Assembly: GCF_029223485.1 (NCBI RefSeq)
Contig: NZ_JARHTP010000013.1
Span: 279,686-343,685 of the forward strand
Length of the DNA: 64,000 bases
DNA from: Streptomyces coacervatus
GTDB taxonomy: Bacteria; Actinomycetota; Actinomycetes; Streptomycetales; Streptomycetaceae
Direction: 5' to 3'
Shown here one piece after another: positions 24,764 to 35,300 of this stretch (position 1 is the stretch's first letter; every line of letters begins with the position of its first letter). The notes beneath the pieces are model-generated. The model worked only from the letters and a program-made list of their open reading frames with translations. It made no database searches and was not told the DNA's origin. The translations under genes and the position numbers were made by a program.

Positions 24764-27169
24764 GTGGGCGACGAGGCGAAGCTGATCGACCCGTCCGGCA
24801 TCCCGCACTTCATCGGCGACCTGGCCACGCTGGACACCGATGTGATGCTGCTGACCGCGGACGCGGGTCAGTTCCGGGCGTCCGGCTCGGATGTGCACAC
24901 CGAGTTCCAGGGCCTGTCGGCGTTCTACCACGCACCGGAGGCGGAGCAGCTGTTTGCCACCACGCTGCCGGTGAAGCAGAAGTCGGACGCGTTCGCCGAC
25001 GACCTGGAGAAGGTCACCACGGCCCTGTCGGACTACAGCTTCGAAGTCCAGCCGCTGGTGCGGAAGTTGGACGCGCTGAAGGCGGATGCCACCGCGTTCG
25101 TGAACTCGCTGCCGGCCGGCGACGACTGGCGCAAGGACCAGGACAAGGTCGACCACAACAACGACCTGTGGCACGACGTCAACCACACGGTCGCCGCCTT
25201 CGAGGCCGCCGAACGCACCGCCTACAACAAGATCATGGCCCTGATCGGCGGCACCAAGCTGACCGCGGACGACGGCTCGCACGGCAAGAACATGTACGGC
25301 TACCAGGCCGACGACCTCGACCACGCGCAGGCCACCCCGTGGGGCGCGCCGGTGGAGCGGGAGTACGAAGGCTGGTCCTGGCTGGTCCACCAGGGCAAAC
25401 AGGTGTGGGACGGGGTCTGGCACGACGGCGTGATCGGCACGATCCACGGCGTGGGGACCCTGTTCGGCTCGGACGGCGGGGACGCGGCCGGCGAAGCCTG
25501 GAAGAACCTCGCCAAACTGAGTACCGCCGGCGTGCTGACCACCAGCACGTTCGGTGCTTGGTGGCTGGTCCCGGCCGACAAACAGCCCTCCTGGCTGCGT
25601 GACTCGCGCACGGTCTACGTACAGGCCACGAAAGGGTTCGTCGCCTACGACCAGTGGAAGACCAACCCGGCCCGCGCGGCCGGCGCATTCGGCTTCAACG
25701 TCCTGACCGTGGCCGGCACCGAGGGCATCGGCAGCGCGGCAAGCGGAGCCGGCAAGGCCGGCGCCGCGGCCCGCGCCCTGTCGGTGGCAGGCAAGGTCGG
25801 CCGAGCCATCGACCCGATGACCTACGTAGGCAAGGTGGGCAAGTTCGCCTTCGTCAAGGTCGGCGACACCTTCGCCACGCTGAAGAACCTCCACACCGGC
25901 ACCTACCTGGACATGGCGAACGCCGGCGAGAGGTATACGCCCGCCGAACACCCGCTGCCCCTGCGGGAACGCCCCGTCTCCGTGCCCCGCAGTGCCATCG
26001 AGTACATCGATGCCAACGGCAACCCGGTCTATCTCACCAACGGCGGCCACATCCTCAACGCCGACGGCAGCCTCCGGCAACATGCCACGGAGGCCAAGAC
26101 GGAACTGTCGGCCGACGACCGTACAACCCTGGACTCCACCCCGCACACACCTCCATCGGGGGTTCGCATCCCCGAACCCATCGCAATTCATGGCGACAAC
26201 TCGCCTGGCGCATCCGTGCACCCCCCGGCTGGAACCTCATCCCACCTGCCTAATGGCGATGCGGCCCACGACCTGGCGCACGGTGCGTCATCGAGCCACG
26301 AGCCGCCGACTACACCCGGTCGCGGCCACTCTGGCGGTCCTGAAACCAGCGGGGATCACACGCCGACTGGCCACGAACCCATCCCGTCCAGGGACCACGG
26401 AGCTTCGGGACCGGATGCTGGAGACCACGGCGGCGCATTGCCGCCAAGCGGCCACCACCTGACCGATGGTCCGAACGCCCTTCCAGAGCAGCCGCACGAC
26501 TACAAGCCCATGGTGCGCGGTGGCGAGACCGAGCAGCAACTCCGAGACGCCATCAAGGGAATTCCTGGCAAACAGCGGCCGAAGCCAGATGTCCTGGATC
26601 GAGCACTCGAACGCCTGGCCTCAGAACCCAACGGCCAGCAGGTTGCCGATGTCATCGCCTCAGGACACTTCAATCAGAGCGAGGGCTTCGGTCAAGTCGT
26701 GTCATCGTTGGGCGCGCGCAAAGAAGGAATGTTCCAGCCTGGCGCTGACCAAATTCTCTTCGCCGACGACTTGGCCCGTAGTGGAATCCCTCCGCACGCC
26801 ATCGACTTCGAACACAAGATACCGGCTGGTGCAGATGCGGATATCCGCATCACTGACGAGTCCGGAGCGGTGTACACCTATCAAATGAAGCACCTCAACA
26901 ACCCCATGGATCAGGTCTCCGAAATCACCAGGGGCAAGTATCTCTTGCAACTGGCGAGGACCGAAGCTGATCACCGCATTATGCTGGTAGATGGTGGTCG
27001 AGGAACGCGCGCCGACTGGATGTCGAACGGGTCCTACGACGCCCTCATGGACATACATAACGGCGGGCGAGGCCCGAAGGGCGAAGGCATCACATTTGTC
27101 GTACGCCTGAAAGACGGCACACTGGTGATCCCGCCTGACGCCAAGACCGACCCTAAGGACATGCTGTGA
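24764..27169 (+). CDS. T7SS polymorphic toxin with probable PD-(D/E)XK nuclease C-terminus
   Basis: 801 aa from GTG 24764. Residues 1-150 form a helical trafficking domain (ALSDYSFEVQPLVRKLDALK). About 190-400 is a central region with hydrophobic segments. About 440-590 is a low-complexity His/Gly/Pro/Ser linker. About 600-801 is the toxin module. The module contains FEHKIPAG (E near 683), ADADIRI (D691, D693) and YTYQMKHL (Q707, K709), the D...QxK pattern of PD-(D/E)XK nucleases. From the linker on, G+C is visibly lower than in the N-terminal part, as expected for exchanged toxin tips. The GTGA overlap with the next gene suggests that gene is its immunity partner. Confidence 0.75.
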   Translation: MGDEAKLIDPSGIPHFIGDLATLDTDVMLLTADAGQFRASGSDVHTEFQGLSAFYHAPEAEQLFATTLPVKQKSDAFADDLEKVTTALSDYSFEVQPLVRKLDALKADATAFVNSLPAGDDWRKDQDKVDHNNDLWHDVNHTVAAFEAAERTAYNKIMALIGGTKLTADDGSHGKNMYGYQADDLDHAQATPWGAPVEREYEGWSWLVHQGKQVWDGVWHDGVIGTIHGVGTLFGSDGGDAAGEAWKNLAKLSTAGVLTTSTFGAWWLVPADKQPSWLRDSRTVYVQATKGFVAYDQWKTNPARAAGAFGFNVLTVAGTEGIGSAASGAGKAGAAARALSVAGKVGRAIDPMTYVGKVGKFAFVKVGDTFATLKNLHTGTYLDMANAGERYTPAEHPLPLRERPVSVPRSAIEYIDANGNPVYLTNGGHILNADGSLRQHATEAKTELSADDRTTLDSTPHTPPSGVRIPEPIAIHGDNSPGASVHPPAGTSSHLPNGDAAHDLAHGASSSHEPPTTPGRGHSGGPETSGDHTPTGHEPIPSRDHGASGPDAGDHGGALPPSGHHLTDGPNALPEQPHDYKPMVRGGETEQQLRDAIKGIPGKQRPKPDVLDRALERLASEPNGQQVADVIASGHFNQSEGFGQVVSSLGARKEGMFQPGADQILFADDLARSGIPPHAIDFEHKIPAGADADIRITDESGAVYTYQMKHLNNPMDQVSEITRGKYLLQLARTEADHRIMLVDGGRGTRADWMSNGSYDALMDIHNGGRGPKGEGITFVVRLKDGTLVIPPDAKTDPKDML

Positions 27170-28185
27170 TTACGACGGACCCGATCGGTGACTGGACCTG
27201 GGAGGCCACCTCCGACGACCCCAGCGTCCAGCCCTCGCGCGCCGTTGAAGTCGCCGCAGCGGTCTGGAACGTCCTGGCCAGGGTAGGCATCGCGACTCCT
27301 GTCGCCGAGGTCAGTGTCACTGTGCGTTCGGTGGGCGACATGCGTGATATCCGTTTCGAGGAGACCGGGCTCCCCTTGGAAGAGGAGCCGCTTGCGCCCC
27401 ACACGGCGTTGTCCCGTGCCGCATCCCAAGTCGATTCCCTGCAGGGTGACTTCGTCGTCGCTGTCCGCATGTGCTGCCCTGGCGTGTGGTCGGTCCCAGG
27501 AGCGCGGCATCGTGCTGAGCAGCTCTTCACCATTCAGGCCGACGTCTGGAAGCGTAGTCTCGTGGCAGTAACGCTGGAGACTTACTCGGACGCCTGGCTG
27601 ACGATGGACACGCGCGGTCGTGAACAGATCGCCACGTACGGCGAGAACGCCCCACGGCTCGCGCTCGCTTTGAAAGAGGTTTCGGAGCTTTTCGGCTGCG
27701 CTCCCACGCCAGGTGACGAGAACCGCTATGCGACGCCTACCGAGACCGGCTTCGAAGACATCAGGATCGCAGGGCCCGCATACATCGATGCATGGGGGAC
27801 ATTCGAGATCCCCGCCCGGTCACGACGGCTCCGGTCTTCCTTGCCAGCTTCCGAGGATGAGTACTCGGAGACCACCGAGAACCCCGTGTACTACTTCACC
27901 GTGCAGGACGACACGGGTCAGATCCTGGGCTACGTTTGGGCAGCGCAGGCGGACAACGCCGCTGGCTTTGAGCCCCGGACCGCAGCGGGCGAGCGGGCAT
28001 TCGCGGCAGGGCGGGCGTGTGTGATGCAGTTGCGTGAGGCACATCGCTTGGGGCTCCCGGCATTGGATGCCTTGAGCTGGCTTGCCCAGCAACCCATTCA
28101 GGGCGGAATCGGCCACATCCCGGAGAGGGAGCCTCGATCGTCCCCGTCCCTCGACTCCCTGGAAGAACTTTCAGGCAGCTGGTGA
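27166..28185 (+). CDS. Candidate immunity protein for the adjacent toxin
   Basis: 339 aa, soluble, acidic, with no recognised family motif. The start GTG overlaps the toxin stop (GTGA). The C-terminal half has YYFTVQDDTGQILGYVWAAQ, then AGFEPRTAAGERAFAAGRAC, a segment seen in SUKH-like or other actinobacterial immunity-type proteins, though the match is too weak to name. Its end overlaps the next gene by 4 nt. The immunity role is inferred from position only. Confidence 0.55.
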   Translation: MITTDPIGDWTWEATSDDPSVQPSRAVEVAAAVWNVLARVGIATPVAEVSVTVRSVGDMRDIRFEETGLPLEEEPLAPHTALSRAASQVDSLQGDFVVAVRMCCPGVWSVPGARHRAEQLFTIQADVWKRSLVAVTLETYSDAWLTMDTRGREQIATYGENAPRLALALKEVSELFGCAPTPGDENRYATPTETGFEDIRIAGPAYIDAWGTFEIPARSRRLRSSLPASEDEYSETTENPVYYFTVQDDTGQILGYVWAAQADNAAGFEPRTAAGERAFAAGRACVMQLREAHRLGLPALDALSWLAQQPIQGGIGHIPEREPRSSPSLDSLEELSGSW

Positions 28186-29014
28186 CGAGCGCGGCACGAC
28201 ACGCCAGGCCGAGCACCTTGGACGGGGCCGACGTCCTGGACCTAGCCGAGGAGCTGGAAGACACCGTTCAAAGTCTGGGCACCTCGACCACCGTCTTCGG
28301 ACTCGCCCTCAGCGAAGCCCTCATGCAGGTGCAAGCCCGTCGCGTCATCGATCCGAAGGCGTCTGAGCCCGAAACATGGCGTGCCACGGTATGGGCCATG
28401 CAGGTCGGTCATGCCGCTTTTGCTGCGGCAGCGACGACCGAGGGCATCGTGGAGTGCCGGATCATCGACGAGGTGCGCTCGCTCCCCGCAACGGGGCCGC
28501 AGTTCTACGCCAACGCGGGGAACTGGCTCACCGTCTTCTGGTTCGCCGTCATTTTCCACCAGTCCTGGGCCCTCAAGCCAGTACGTCTGCAGCGCGTCGA
28601 CCCAGTGGTACACGTACTCATCCCCATGTGCAAAAGTTGTCCGCCGCAATCGAAAATTCTTACCCGGAAGTCGCAACAATTGCTCCCCGGGATCTTCTCC
28701 AGAACATCCCCTACCCGCCGATCGATCTTTTCTACCATTTTCTACTCAGGGACCATGAAACCTTCAACGCCGCTTTGGTCGAGGCGCTGCAACTCCACAA
28801 GACCTACTGGACCGCTGACGCAAAGCGGGCGAACGACCTTGGTGGCTCCGTAGCCCTCCGCCCCTTGGCAATCGCGAGCCTGGCATACGATGCAGGCTTC
28901 ACTATCAACGAGGAGTCCGACTACCTTCCGAAGAATCTCCTCGCACGTAAATGGGTAGGCAAGTTGACGGTCTGCCCCCCAGTTCACCGGTCTACCCCAC
29001 CAGTGCGGCATTGA
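28182..29014 (+). pseudogene. Imm49-like immunity gene, rearranged
   Basis: The first ~125 residues from 28182 read like an Imm49 N-terminus (ETWRATVWAMQVGHAAFAAA, then EGIVECRII, ATGPQFYANAGNWLTVFW). The C-terminal part is in another frame (KLSAAIENSYPEVATIAPRD, then PPIDLFYHFLLRD, ALQLHKTYWTADAKRA and LAIASLAYDAGF). Between them, 28551-28628 reads sensibly only on the opposite strand (GDEYVYHWVDALQTYWLEGP), a sequence that belongs in the middle of this family on the coding strand. A small inversion with a deletion therefore seems to have broken the gene. Imm49 proteins neutralise secreted toxins; this copy should be inactive. Confidence 0.7.
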
Positions 29015-29081
29015 TGATGTCGCTGACCTTCACGCCGAAACCGCCGGACATCCGCTCCCTGGACCTACAAGGAATCGATAC

Positions 29082-29384
29082 ATGTCAGCCCAGGACTACG
29101 ACAGCCAGCTCCTAGAGTCGGTCTCCGTCCGGCGGCGTCGGCTGCGGGATGCCGTGCTGTTCGGCGGGCAGCGCCAGCGGCGGACCGTGGATGAGCGGTT
29201 GGGCAAGGTGTTTGCGGGTGTGGTGATCGCTGCGGTGTTGTGTGCCGGGTGTGTGGGGTGGTCGTTCGTTTCGCATCGGGTTCTTGGGCAGAGCGGGCAG
29301 AGTTCGAACCCGTACGGGACCTCGACCATGGTCCCGTCCTCACCGCCCACCCAAGCACCGACCGGTGCGTCTTCTGCCCGGTGA
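29082..29384 (+). CDS. Small single-pass membrane protein of the T7SS locus
   Basis: 100 aa. The N-terminal 45 residues are charged and basic (SVRRRRLRDAVLFGGQRQRR). One transmembrane helix follows at about 43-65 (VFAGVVIAAVLCAGCVGWSF), with a Ser/Pro/Thr-rich tail, so the N-terminus is in the cytoplasm and the tail outside. There is no known family match. It lies 13 nt before eccD, so it is probably a structural or accessory part of the secretion machine. The ATG has AAGGAAT upstream. Confidence 0.65.
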   Translation: MSAQDYDSQLLESVSVRRRRLRDAVLFGGQRQRRTVDERLGKVFAGVVIAAVLCAGCVGWSFVSHRVLGQSGQSSNPYGTSTMVPSSPPTQAPTGASSAR

Positions 29385-29397
29385 TAGGTTCGAACGC

Positions 29398-30747
29398 GTG
29401 ATATCTACGGGGGCATCGAGCCGTACGGGGCTGGCGTTGAGCCGGGTCACCCTGGTGGGAGAGCGGCGGCGGGTCGATCTTGTGTTGCCGTCGCAGGAGC
29501 CGATCGGGCGGCTGCTTCCCGAGGTGATGCGGCTGCTGGACGATCGGGTTGGTACGCGGCCGCAAACACGTCATCTGGTGGCGGGCGACGGAAGTGTTCT
29601 GGACCCGGACGCCACCTTGGAGTCGGCGGCTGTGGCGGACGGTGCGGTGCTGCGGCTGGTGCGCGTCGAGGACGCCCCGTCCGCGCCGGTCGTCCACGAT
29701 GTGACCGACGAGGCCGCCGACGATCTCGACATGCGGGCCTGGCGGTGGCGGCCCGCCGCGCGACGCGTCGTCGCCGGGGGCGCGACGGTCGGGTGGGCGT
29801 TGGCCGCCTCCTTCCTCGCACGGCAGGCGTTCGCCGCGCAGACCGTGGGTGCCGTGCTGCTCGTTGTCGCCGCGCTCGCCGCAGCCGCGGGTGCAGCGTT
29901 CGGCCGGGCCGGACTGCGCGGGCTGGCCGGCACACTCGTCGTCACTGGTGGCGCCGTGGGTGTGTTCGGGGTGTGGAGCCTGGGGGACGCCCAGGGCTGG
30001 TCGGGCGCGGTGCGGCTGGCCGGTGTCGCCGGCGTGACGGCCGTCTCGCTGCTGCTGCTCGGATGGTGCTCGCCGCTCGGGCGCGGCGGGGTCTTCGGGG
30101 CTGCCGCGCTGGTTGGGAGCGGGCTGTGCTGGGAGGTTGCGCTCGCCGTCCAGTCGGCGGGGCGGGCCGGTGCGCTGCTCGCTGTCGTGTCGGTGGTCGT
30201 CCTGGGGCTGCTGCCTCGGTTTGCGTTGATGGCGTCCGGGCTTTCGGGGCTCGACGACCGGCGTTCGGGCGGCGCATCGGTGAGTCGCTATCAGGTGTCG
30301 ACGGCGCTCGCGGCCACGCATCGCGGGCTCACGCTCGCGACGATCGTGACGGCGGTGTCCGCCACCGTCGCCGGTGTGCTCGTAGTGCGCACGGCCACCG
30401 TGTGGACGGTGCTGCTCGCGATGGCCGTCACGCTGGTGCTCGCGCTGCGGGCGCGGGCGTATCCGCTGGTCCCTGAGGTCGTCGCACTGCTCGTGGCGGC
30501 CGCGGCGGTGGCGGTGCGGCTGGCCTGGGTGTGGCTGGAGCGGTCCGGTGCAGCCGGGCCGCTCGCGGCGCTGGTGGTGCTGGCGATCGTGCCCCTGGCC
30601 GTGCTCGTGGTGCAGCCGCCCGAGCATGTGCGGGTGCGGTTGCGCCGGTTCGGCGACGTGCTCGAGTCGGTCGGGGTGATCGCGCTGTTCCCGCTGGTGA
30701 TCGGCGTCTTCGGGGTGTACGGGCGGCTGCTCGGCACCTTCGCGTGA
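29398..30747 (+). CDS. eccD: T7SS integral membrane channel component EccD
   Basis: 449 aa from GTG 29398. Residues 1-90 form a ubiquitin-like (YukD) domain: ALSRVTLVGERRRVDLVLPS, then LDPDATLESAAVADGAVLRL. About eleven hydrophobic helices follow from residue 115 onward, for example AGALLAVVSVVVLGLLPRFA, ending in FPLVIGVFGVYGRLLG. This is the layout of EccD, the major membrane protein of the ESX/T7SS complex. The GTG follows the preceding stop by 13 nt and has only a weak ribosome site. It is in one operon with the MinD-like ATPase, EccC and the DUF6177-like protein. Confidence 0.88.
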   Translation: MISTGASSRTGLALSRVTLVGERRRVDLVLPSQEPIGRLLPEVMRLLDDRVGTRPQTRHLVAGDGSVLDPDATLESAAVADGAVLRLVRVEDAPSAPVVHDVTDEAADDLDMRAWRWRPAARRVVAGGATVGWALAASFLARQAFAAQTVGAVLLVVAALAAAAGAAFGRAGLRGLAGTLVVTGGAVGVFGVWSLGDAQGWSGAVRLAGVAGVTAVSLLLLGWCSPLGRGGVFGAAALVGSGLCWEVALAVQSAGRAGALLAVVSVVVLGLLPRFALMASGLSGLDDRRSGGASVSRYQVSTALAATHRGLTLATIVTAVSATVAGVLVVRTATVWTVLLAMAVTLVLALRARAYPLVPEVVALLVAAAAVAVRLAWVWLERSGAAGPLAALVVLAIVPLAVLVVQPPEHVRVRLRRFGDVLESVGVIALFPLVIGVFGVYGRLLGTFA

Positions 30748-30771
30748 GCGTGAGAGCGTGAGGCGGCAGGG

Positions 30772-32304
30772 ATGACCGGGGCTCAGGGCGGCGGTTGGCA
30801 GGACGAGGTGCTGCGCGAACTGCGGGGCGGTGCGCCGGCATCGGCCGGTCCGGACGCTGCGCCGAATGCGAACGGCACGACCGAGCACGGCACGACCGGG
30901 CACGGTGCTTCGGCGGGCCAGAGGGAGAATGAGGGGGATGGCGCCACGGCTCCGCTCCCGGCCCGTCACCCGGACGATCGGCGCCCCAACCCGGGGCAGC
31001 CGTCTCCCCCGCACGCCGGGTCGGCGGCAACCCCCGGTGAGATACCGCGGCATCGGCCGGAGAACCCCGCGCAGCTGCCGGGGCAGGTCCCGCAGCCGGT
31101 GGCCACGCCTCGTCCCATCTATCCCGACGCCCTGCCGTACTCCGACGCCACCGCCCTACCCATGCCTGCGCAGCCGCGCCCCGATGCCGGCGGGCCTCGG
31201 CCCCGGCTCCCCCAACTCCCCACCACCGCCCCGGCGATGCCCGCGTCCCCGCCCGAGCCCGGCCTCAACCCACAGGGGCAAGGCGCCCCGGCCGCCCACC
31301 CCGCCAGGCCTCCGGCGACCCGGCCCGAGGCAAGCGGCACACCAGCGGTCCGCCACCGCCCCGCCGGCCCCAGCCTTCCCTTCCCCACCCCAGAGTCGGT
31401 CCCCACCCTCGACCCGCGACTTGCTCTCGCGCTCGGGAAGCCACTGCACGGCGACTCCATGGCGCACCGGACCGGGAAATCGATCCGGCGCCTGACCTCA
31501 TCGGCCTCGCAGGAGGTCACCGAAGAGACGCGGATCGCCCGGGAGTTGCAGCAACCGGTCACCACGGGCCGGGTGATCGCCGTGACGTCCATCCGAGGCG
31601 GCGTCGGCAAGACGACGACCGCCGCGCTGCTCGCCCGTACCTTCACCCACTACCGGCACGACCCGGTACTGGCGCTGGAGGCGGACGCCGCGCTGGGCAC
31701 GCTGCCGGTGCGGCTCGGCGCGGAGTCGGTGCGCTGGTCGTGCGCCGAGCTGGCCCACATCCTCACGCCGTCGATGCAACTCACCGACATCACCGGCTAT
31801 TTGGTGCCGGTCACGGGCGGCGGCTGGCTGCTGCCCGCGAGCCAGGGACGCCTCGGCGCCCCGCTGGACATCCGCTCCTACCGCACGGTGACGCTGGCAC
31901 TGCGCCGCTACTTCGCCGTCACGGTCGTGGACTGCGAGGCGCTGCCAGGTGAAGTGGCCCGTACCGCCATGGACACCGCACACGGCCGCGTGGTCGTCGC
32001 CCCGCTCACCGCGGAGGGCGTCGGCGGCACGCGCATAGTCCTGGACTGGCTCGCCCAGTTGCCGCACGAGGCCCTCGCGTCCACCGTCGTCGCCCTCACC
32101 TCGGGCACACCCGATCTGAACCTCGACCTGAAGACGGCCACAGCGCATCTGCGTGAAACAGGGGTCACCATCGTGCACCTGCCCTACGACCGGCATCTCG
32201 CGGCCGGCGGACCCATCCGCACGGAACTGCTCGGCTCGGCCACCCGCCGCGCCGCCACGCAGCTCGCGGCACAGGCGCTGCAGCGGGCGGTGCGGGTTCG
32301 ATGA
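30772..32304 (+). CDS. MinD/ParA-like ATPase with proline-rich N-terminus (T7SS)
   Basis: 510 aa. Residues 1-230 are disordered and rich in Pro, Ala and Gly (PAQLPGQVPQPVATPRPIYP and similar). The ATPase follows: deviant Walker A SIRGGVGKTTT near 274-284, EADAALGTLPVRLG, and VVDCEALPGEVARTAMD. EspI-like proteins in ESX loci have the same disordered-plus-MinD layout and may control secretion in response to ATP. The ATG at 30772 has GGCAGGG. Its last four bases overlap the eccC start (ATGA), so the two are translationally coupled. Confidence 0.85.
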   Translation: MTGAQGGGWQDEVLRELRGGAPASAGPDAAPNANGTTEHGTTGHGASAGQRENEGDGATAPLPARHPDDRRPNPGQPSPPHAGSAATPGEIPRHRPENPAQLPGQVPQPVATPRPIYPDALPYSDATALPMPAQPRPDAGGPRPRLPQLPTTAPAMPASPPEPGLNPQGQGAPAAHPARPPATRPEASGTPAVRHRPAGPSLPFPTPESVPTLDPRLALALGKPLHGDSMAHRTGKSIRRLTSSASQEVTEETRIARELQQPVTTGRVIAVTSIRGGVGKTTTAALLARTFTHYRHDPVLALEADAALGTLPVRLGAESVRWSCAELAHILTPSMQLTDITGYLVPVTGGGWLLPASQGRLGAPLDIRSYRTVTLALRRYFAVTVVDCEALPGEVARTAMDTAHGRVVVAPLTAEGVGGTRIVLDWLAQLPHEALASTVVALTSGTPDLNLDLKTATAHLRETGVTIVHLPYDRHLAAGGPIRTELLGSATRRAATQLAAQALQRAVRVR

Positions 32305-35300
32305 CGCAGCATCTGGTCCACCGGCCCGCCCGGGCCACCCGCCCGCTGCCTTCGCCCCAGGCCCGCACCATCGAGCCGCCGCCGAACCTGCCCGAGGGCA
32401 AGATGGGCGGCGCGGCCACCGCATTGCTGCCGATGGCCGGTGTCATGTCGTCCGTGGTGATGATGACGGTCATCCGCTCCAGCCAGTTCGCGGGCCTCGG
32501 CGCGGTCGTGCTGGTCATCGCGCTGCTCGGGGCCGTGGCGCTGTTCCTGTCGCAGCGCGGCAAGGCGCAGCGGCAGCGGCGGGTGCAGCGCGAACGGTAT
32601 CTGGAGTATCTGGAGGAGCTGCGCGAGGAGTTGGGCGCCGCCGAGCGCGAACGACGGCGCGCGGCACGGGAGTTGAACCCTCCCCCGTCGGCCCTGTACG
32701 ACCTGGTGCGCGATCCGGCGCGGCTCTGGGAGCGGCGGCGCACGGACGCCGACTTCCTGCGGGTCCGCATCGGCGTCGGTGACATACCGGTGCAGGACGT
32801 GGTGGTCGGGCAGAACTCGACGGGCGGGGTGCTCACACCGCCGGACCCGTTCATGCTGAACGAGGCACGGGCGCTGCAGGCCCGGTTCCAGGTCACGGCC
32901 GATCATCCGCTGTTGGTGCCGCTGGACCGTGCGGGCAATGTCAGCGTCATCGGCGACCGCGAGGGTGTCCTGCGGGTCGCTCGGGCGCTGCTCGTGCAGG
33001 CCGCCGTCACCCATGCGCCCGACGACCTGGCGCTCGCGCTGGGTGTGCCCGGGGAGCGGATGGCGGAGTGGGGTTGGGCGAAGTGGCTGCCGCACGTCCT
33101 GCATCCGGACGAGCTGGACGGGCCGGTGGCCGCCCGGCGCATCGCGCCCGATCTCGTTCAGTTGGCGCGGGTCGTCGCCGGCGATCTGAAGAAGCGTTCC
33201 TCGTACGCCGCCGAGGTGCGGCGCGGGCTCTCCGACCGCTCGGCGCTGAGCCTGGGCAGCCGACTGCTGGTGGTGAGCGACGAGTACGGGGAGAACGCGG
33301 CCGAACTACCCCGCCCGGACACGGCCGTTGCCCTCGGCGACATGGGAGTGACCGTGCTGCATCTACTCGCCGAGCAGGTCCACGAGCCCGACCAGGTCGC
33401 CGTGCGGATCACCGTCGACGGGGACCAGGTCACCGTCGACGATCTGCGGGGCGAGCACGTCGTACGGGTCTCGGGCGTCCTGGATCCGGTAAGCGCCGCC
33501 GGGGCCGAGGGGCTGGCCCGGATGCTGGCGCCGCTGCGGCTGTCCCCCGAGTCAGCCGCCGACGGCACACCGGTATCCGGGGCCGTGGACTTCCCGGAGC
33601 TGCTCGGCATCGACGATCTGGCCGCCCTCGACCTGGGGCGGCAGTGGGCGCCGCGCGGCGACCGCGACTTCCTGCGGGTCCCGATCGGGCTGGACGACCG
33701 GCACGAGCCGGTGCTGCTCGACCTGAAGGAGTCGTCCGAACTCGGCATGGGACCGCACGGGTTGTGCGTGGGCGCCACCGGCTCCGGCAAGAGCGAGCTG
33801 CTGCGCACCCTCGTACTCGCCCTGGTGACGACGCACCCACCCGAGGATCTGGCGATGGTGCTGGTCGACTACAAGGGCGGTGCCACCTTCGCCCCGTTCA
33901 CGGGCCTGCCGCACGTGGCGGGCGTCATCACCAACCTGGAGAACCAGGCCGGTCTCGTCGAGCGCGTGCACACCTCGCTGGCGGGCGAGATCAAACGCCG
34001 TCAGCAGGTCCTCAAGGACGCGGGGAACATCGCCGACATCGGGCACTACCGGGCGCTGCGCGCCACCGCCCGCCCGGACCTCGAACCGCTCCCGCACCTG
34101 TTCGTCGTGATCGACGAGTTCGGTGAACTCCTCACGGCCAAGCCGGACTTCATCGACCTGTTCCTCTCCATCGGCCGCATCGGCCGCTCCATCGGGGTGC
34201 ATCTGCTGCTGTCCAGCCAGCGCATCGAGGGCGGCAGGCTCAAGGGCCTGGAGACGTATCTGTCGTACCGGCTCGGGCTGCGCACCTTCTCCGCCGACGA
34301 GTCACGTACGGTCCTGGAGACCACGGACGCCTTCAACCTGCCGCCGCTGCCGGGTTTCGGCTTTCTGAAGGTCGACACATCCACGTATACGCGGTTCAAG
34401 GCGGGCTTCGTCTCCGGCGCCCGCCGCGGGCCCGTGCTGCGCGATGCGGTCGCCGACGACGAGCCGTCGGCCTGGGTGTATCCGGCGTACAACACAGTGG
34501 AGACGCCGATCAGGTCGGCGGGTCACGACGTCGTGGCCGCCCCGCGCGAGCGGGAGAGCGGGCCCACCGTGCTGTCCACTGTGGTGGACCAACTCACGGG
34601 AGCGGCCGAGCCGGTACGACGGATCTGGCTGCCGCCGCTGCCCGACGCGGTGACGCTGACCGGGGCGGCCGGCCCGGTGCAGGCGTCGGCGGACGGGCTG
34701 CAACTCCCTCGCCACAAGAGCGCGTTGCAGGTTCCGCTCGGTGTACTCGACGACCCGGCACGGCAGTGGCAGGGCCGATGGGTGCACGACCTGGACATGG
34801 CGGGCGGACATACGGCCGTCATCGGCGGCCCGCAGTCCGGCAAGACCACCCTGCTGCGCACCCTGGCCCTGTCCCTCGCCGTGACCCACACACCGCGCGA
34901 AGTCGCGCTCTACGGTCTCGACCTGGTCGGCGGCGGTCTGAGCGCGCTGTCCGGGCTGCCGCACGTCGGCGGGATCGCCGGGCGCGCCGACCACGAGCGC
35001 GCCGCCCGCACGGTGGCCGAGGTGCGCGCCATGCTCGCCGAGCGCGAGACGGTCTTCCGCGAGCACGGCATCGACTCCGTCGACCAGCTGCGCGCCCTGC
35101 GCGACCGGGGCGAGTTGCCCGAACTGGGCTCAACGGATGTCGTACTGCTCGTCGACGGATTCGGCGCGCTGCGCGACGAGTTCGCCGATCTGGACGACGA
35201 CGTGGCCGACCTCCTCAAACGCGGCAGCGGCTACGGCATCCACGTCGTGGCCGGGATGCTCCGCTGGAACGACGTGCGCATCGCCACGCAGTCGATGTTC

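Noticed and set aside
28242..28679. Minus-strand 145-aa frame as an independent gene
   Set aside because: Only its 28551-28628 part looks like real protein, and that is best explained as an inverted piece of the Imm49-like gene.
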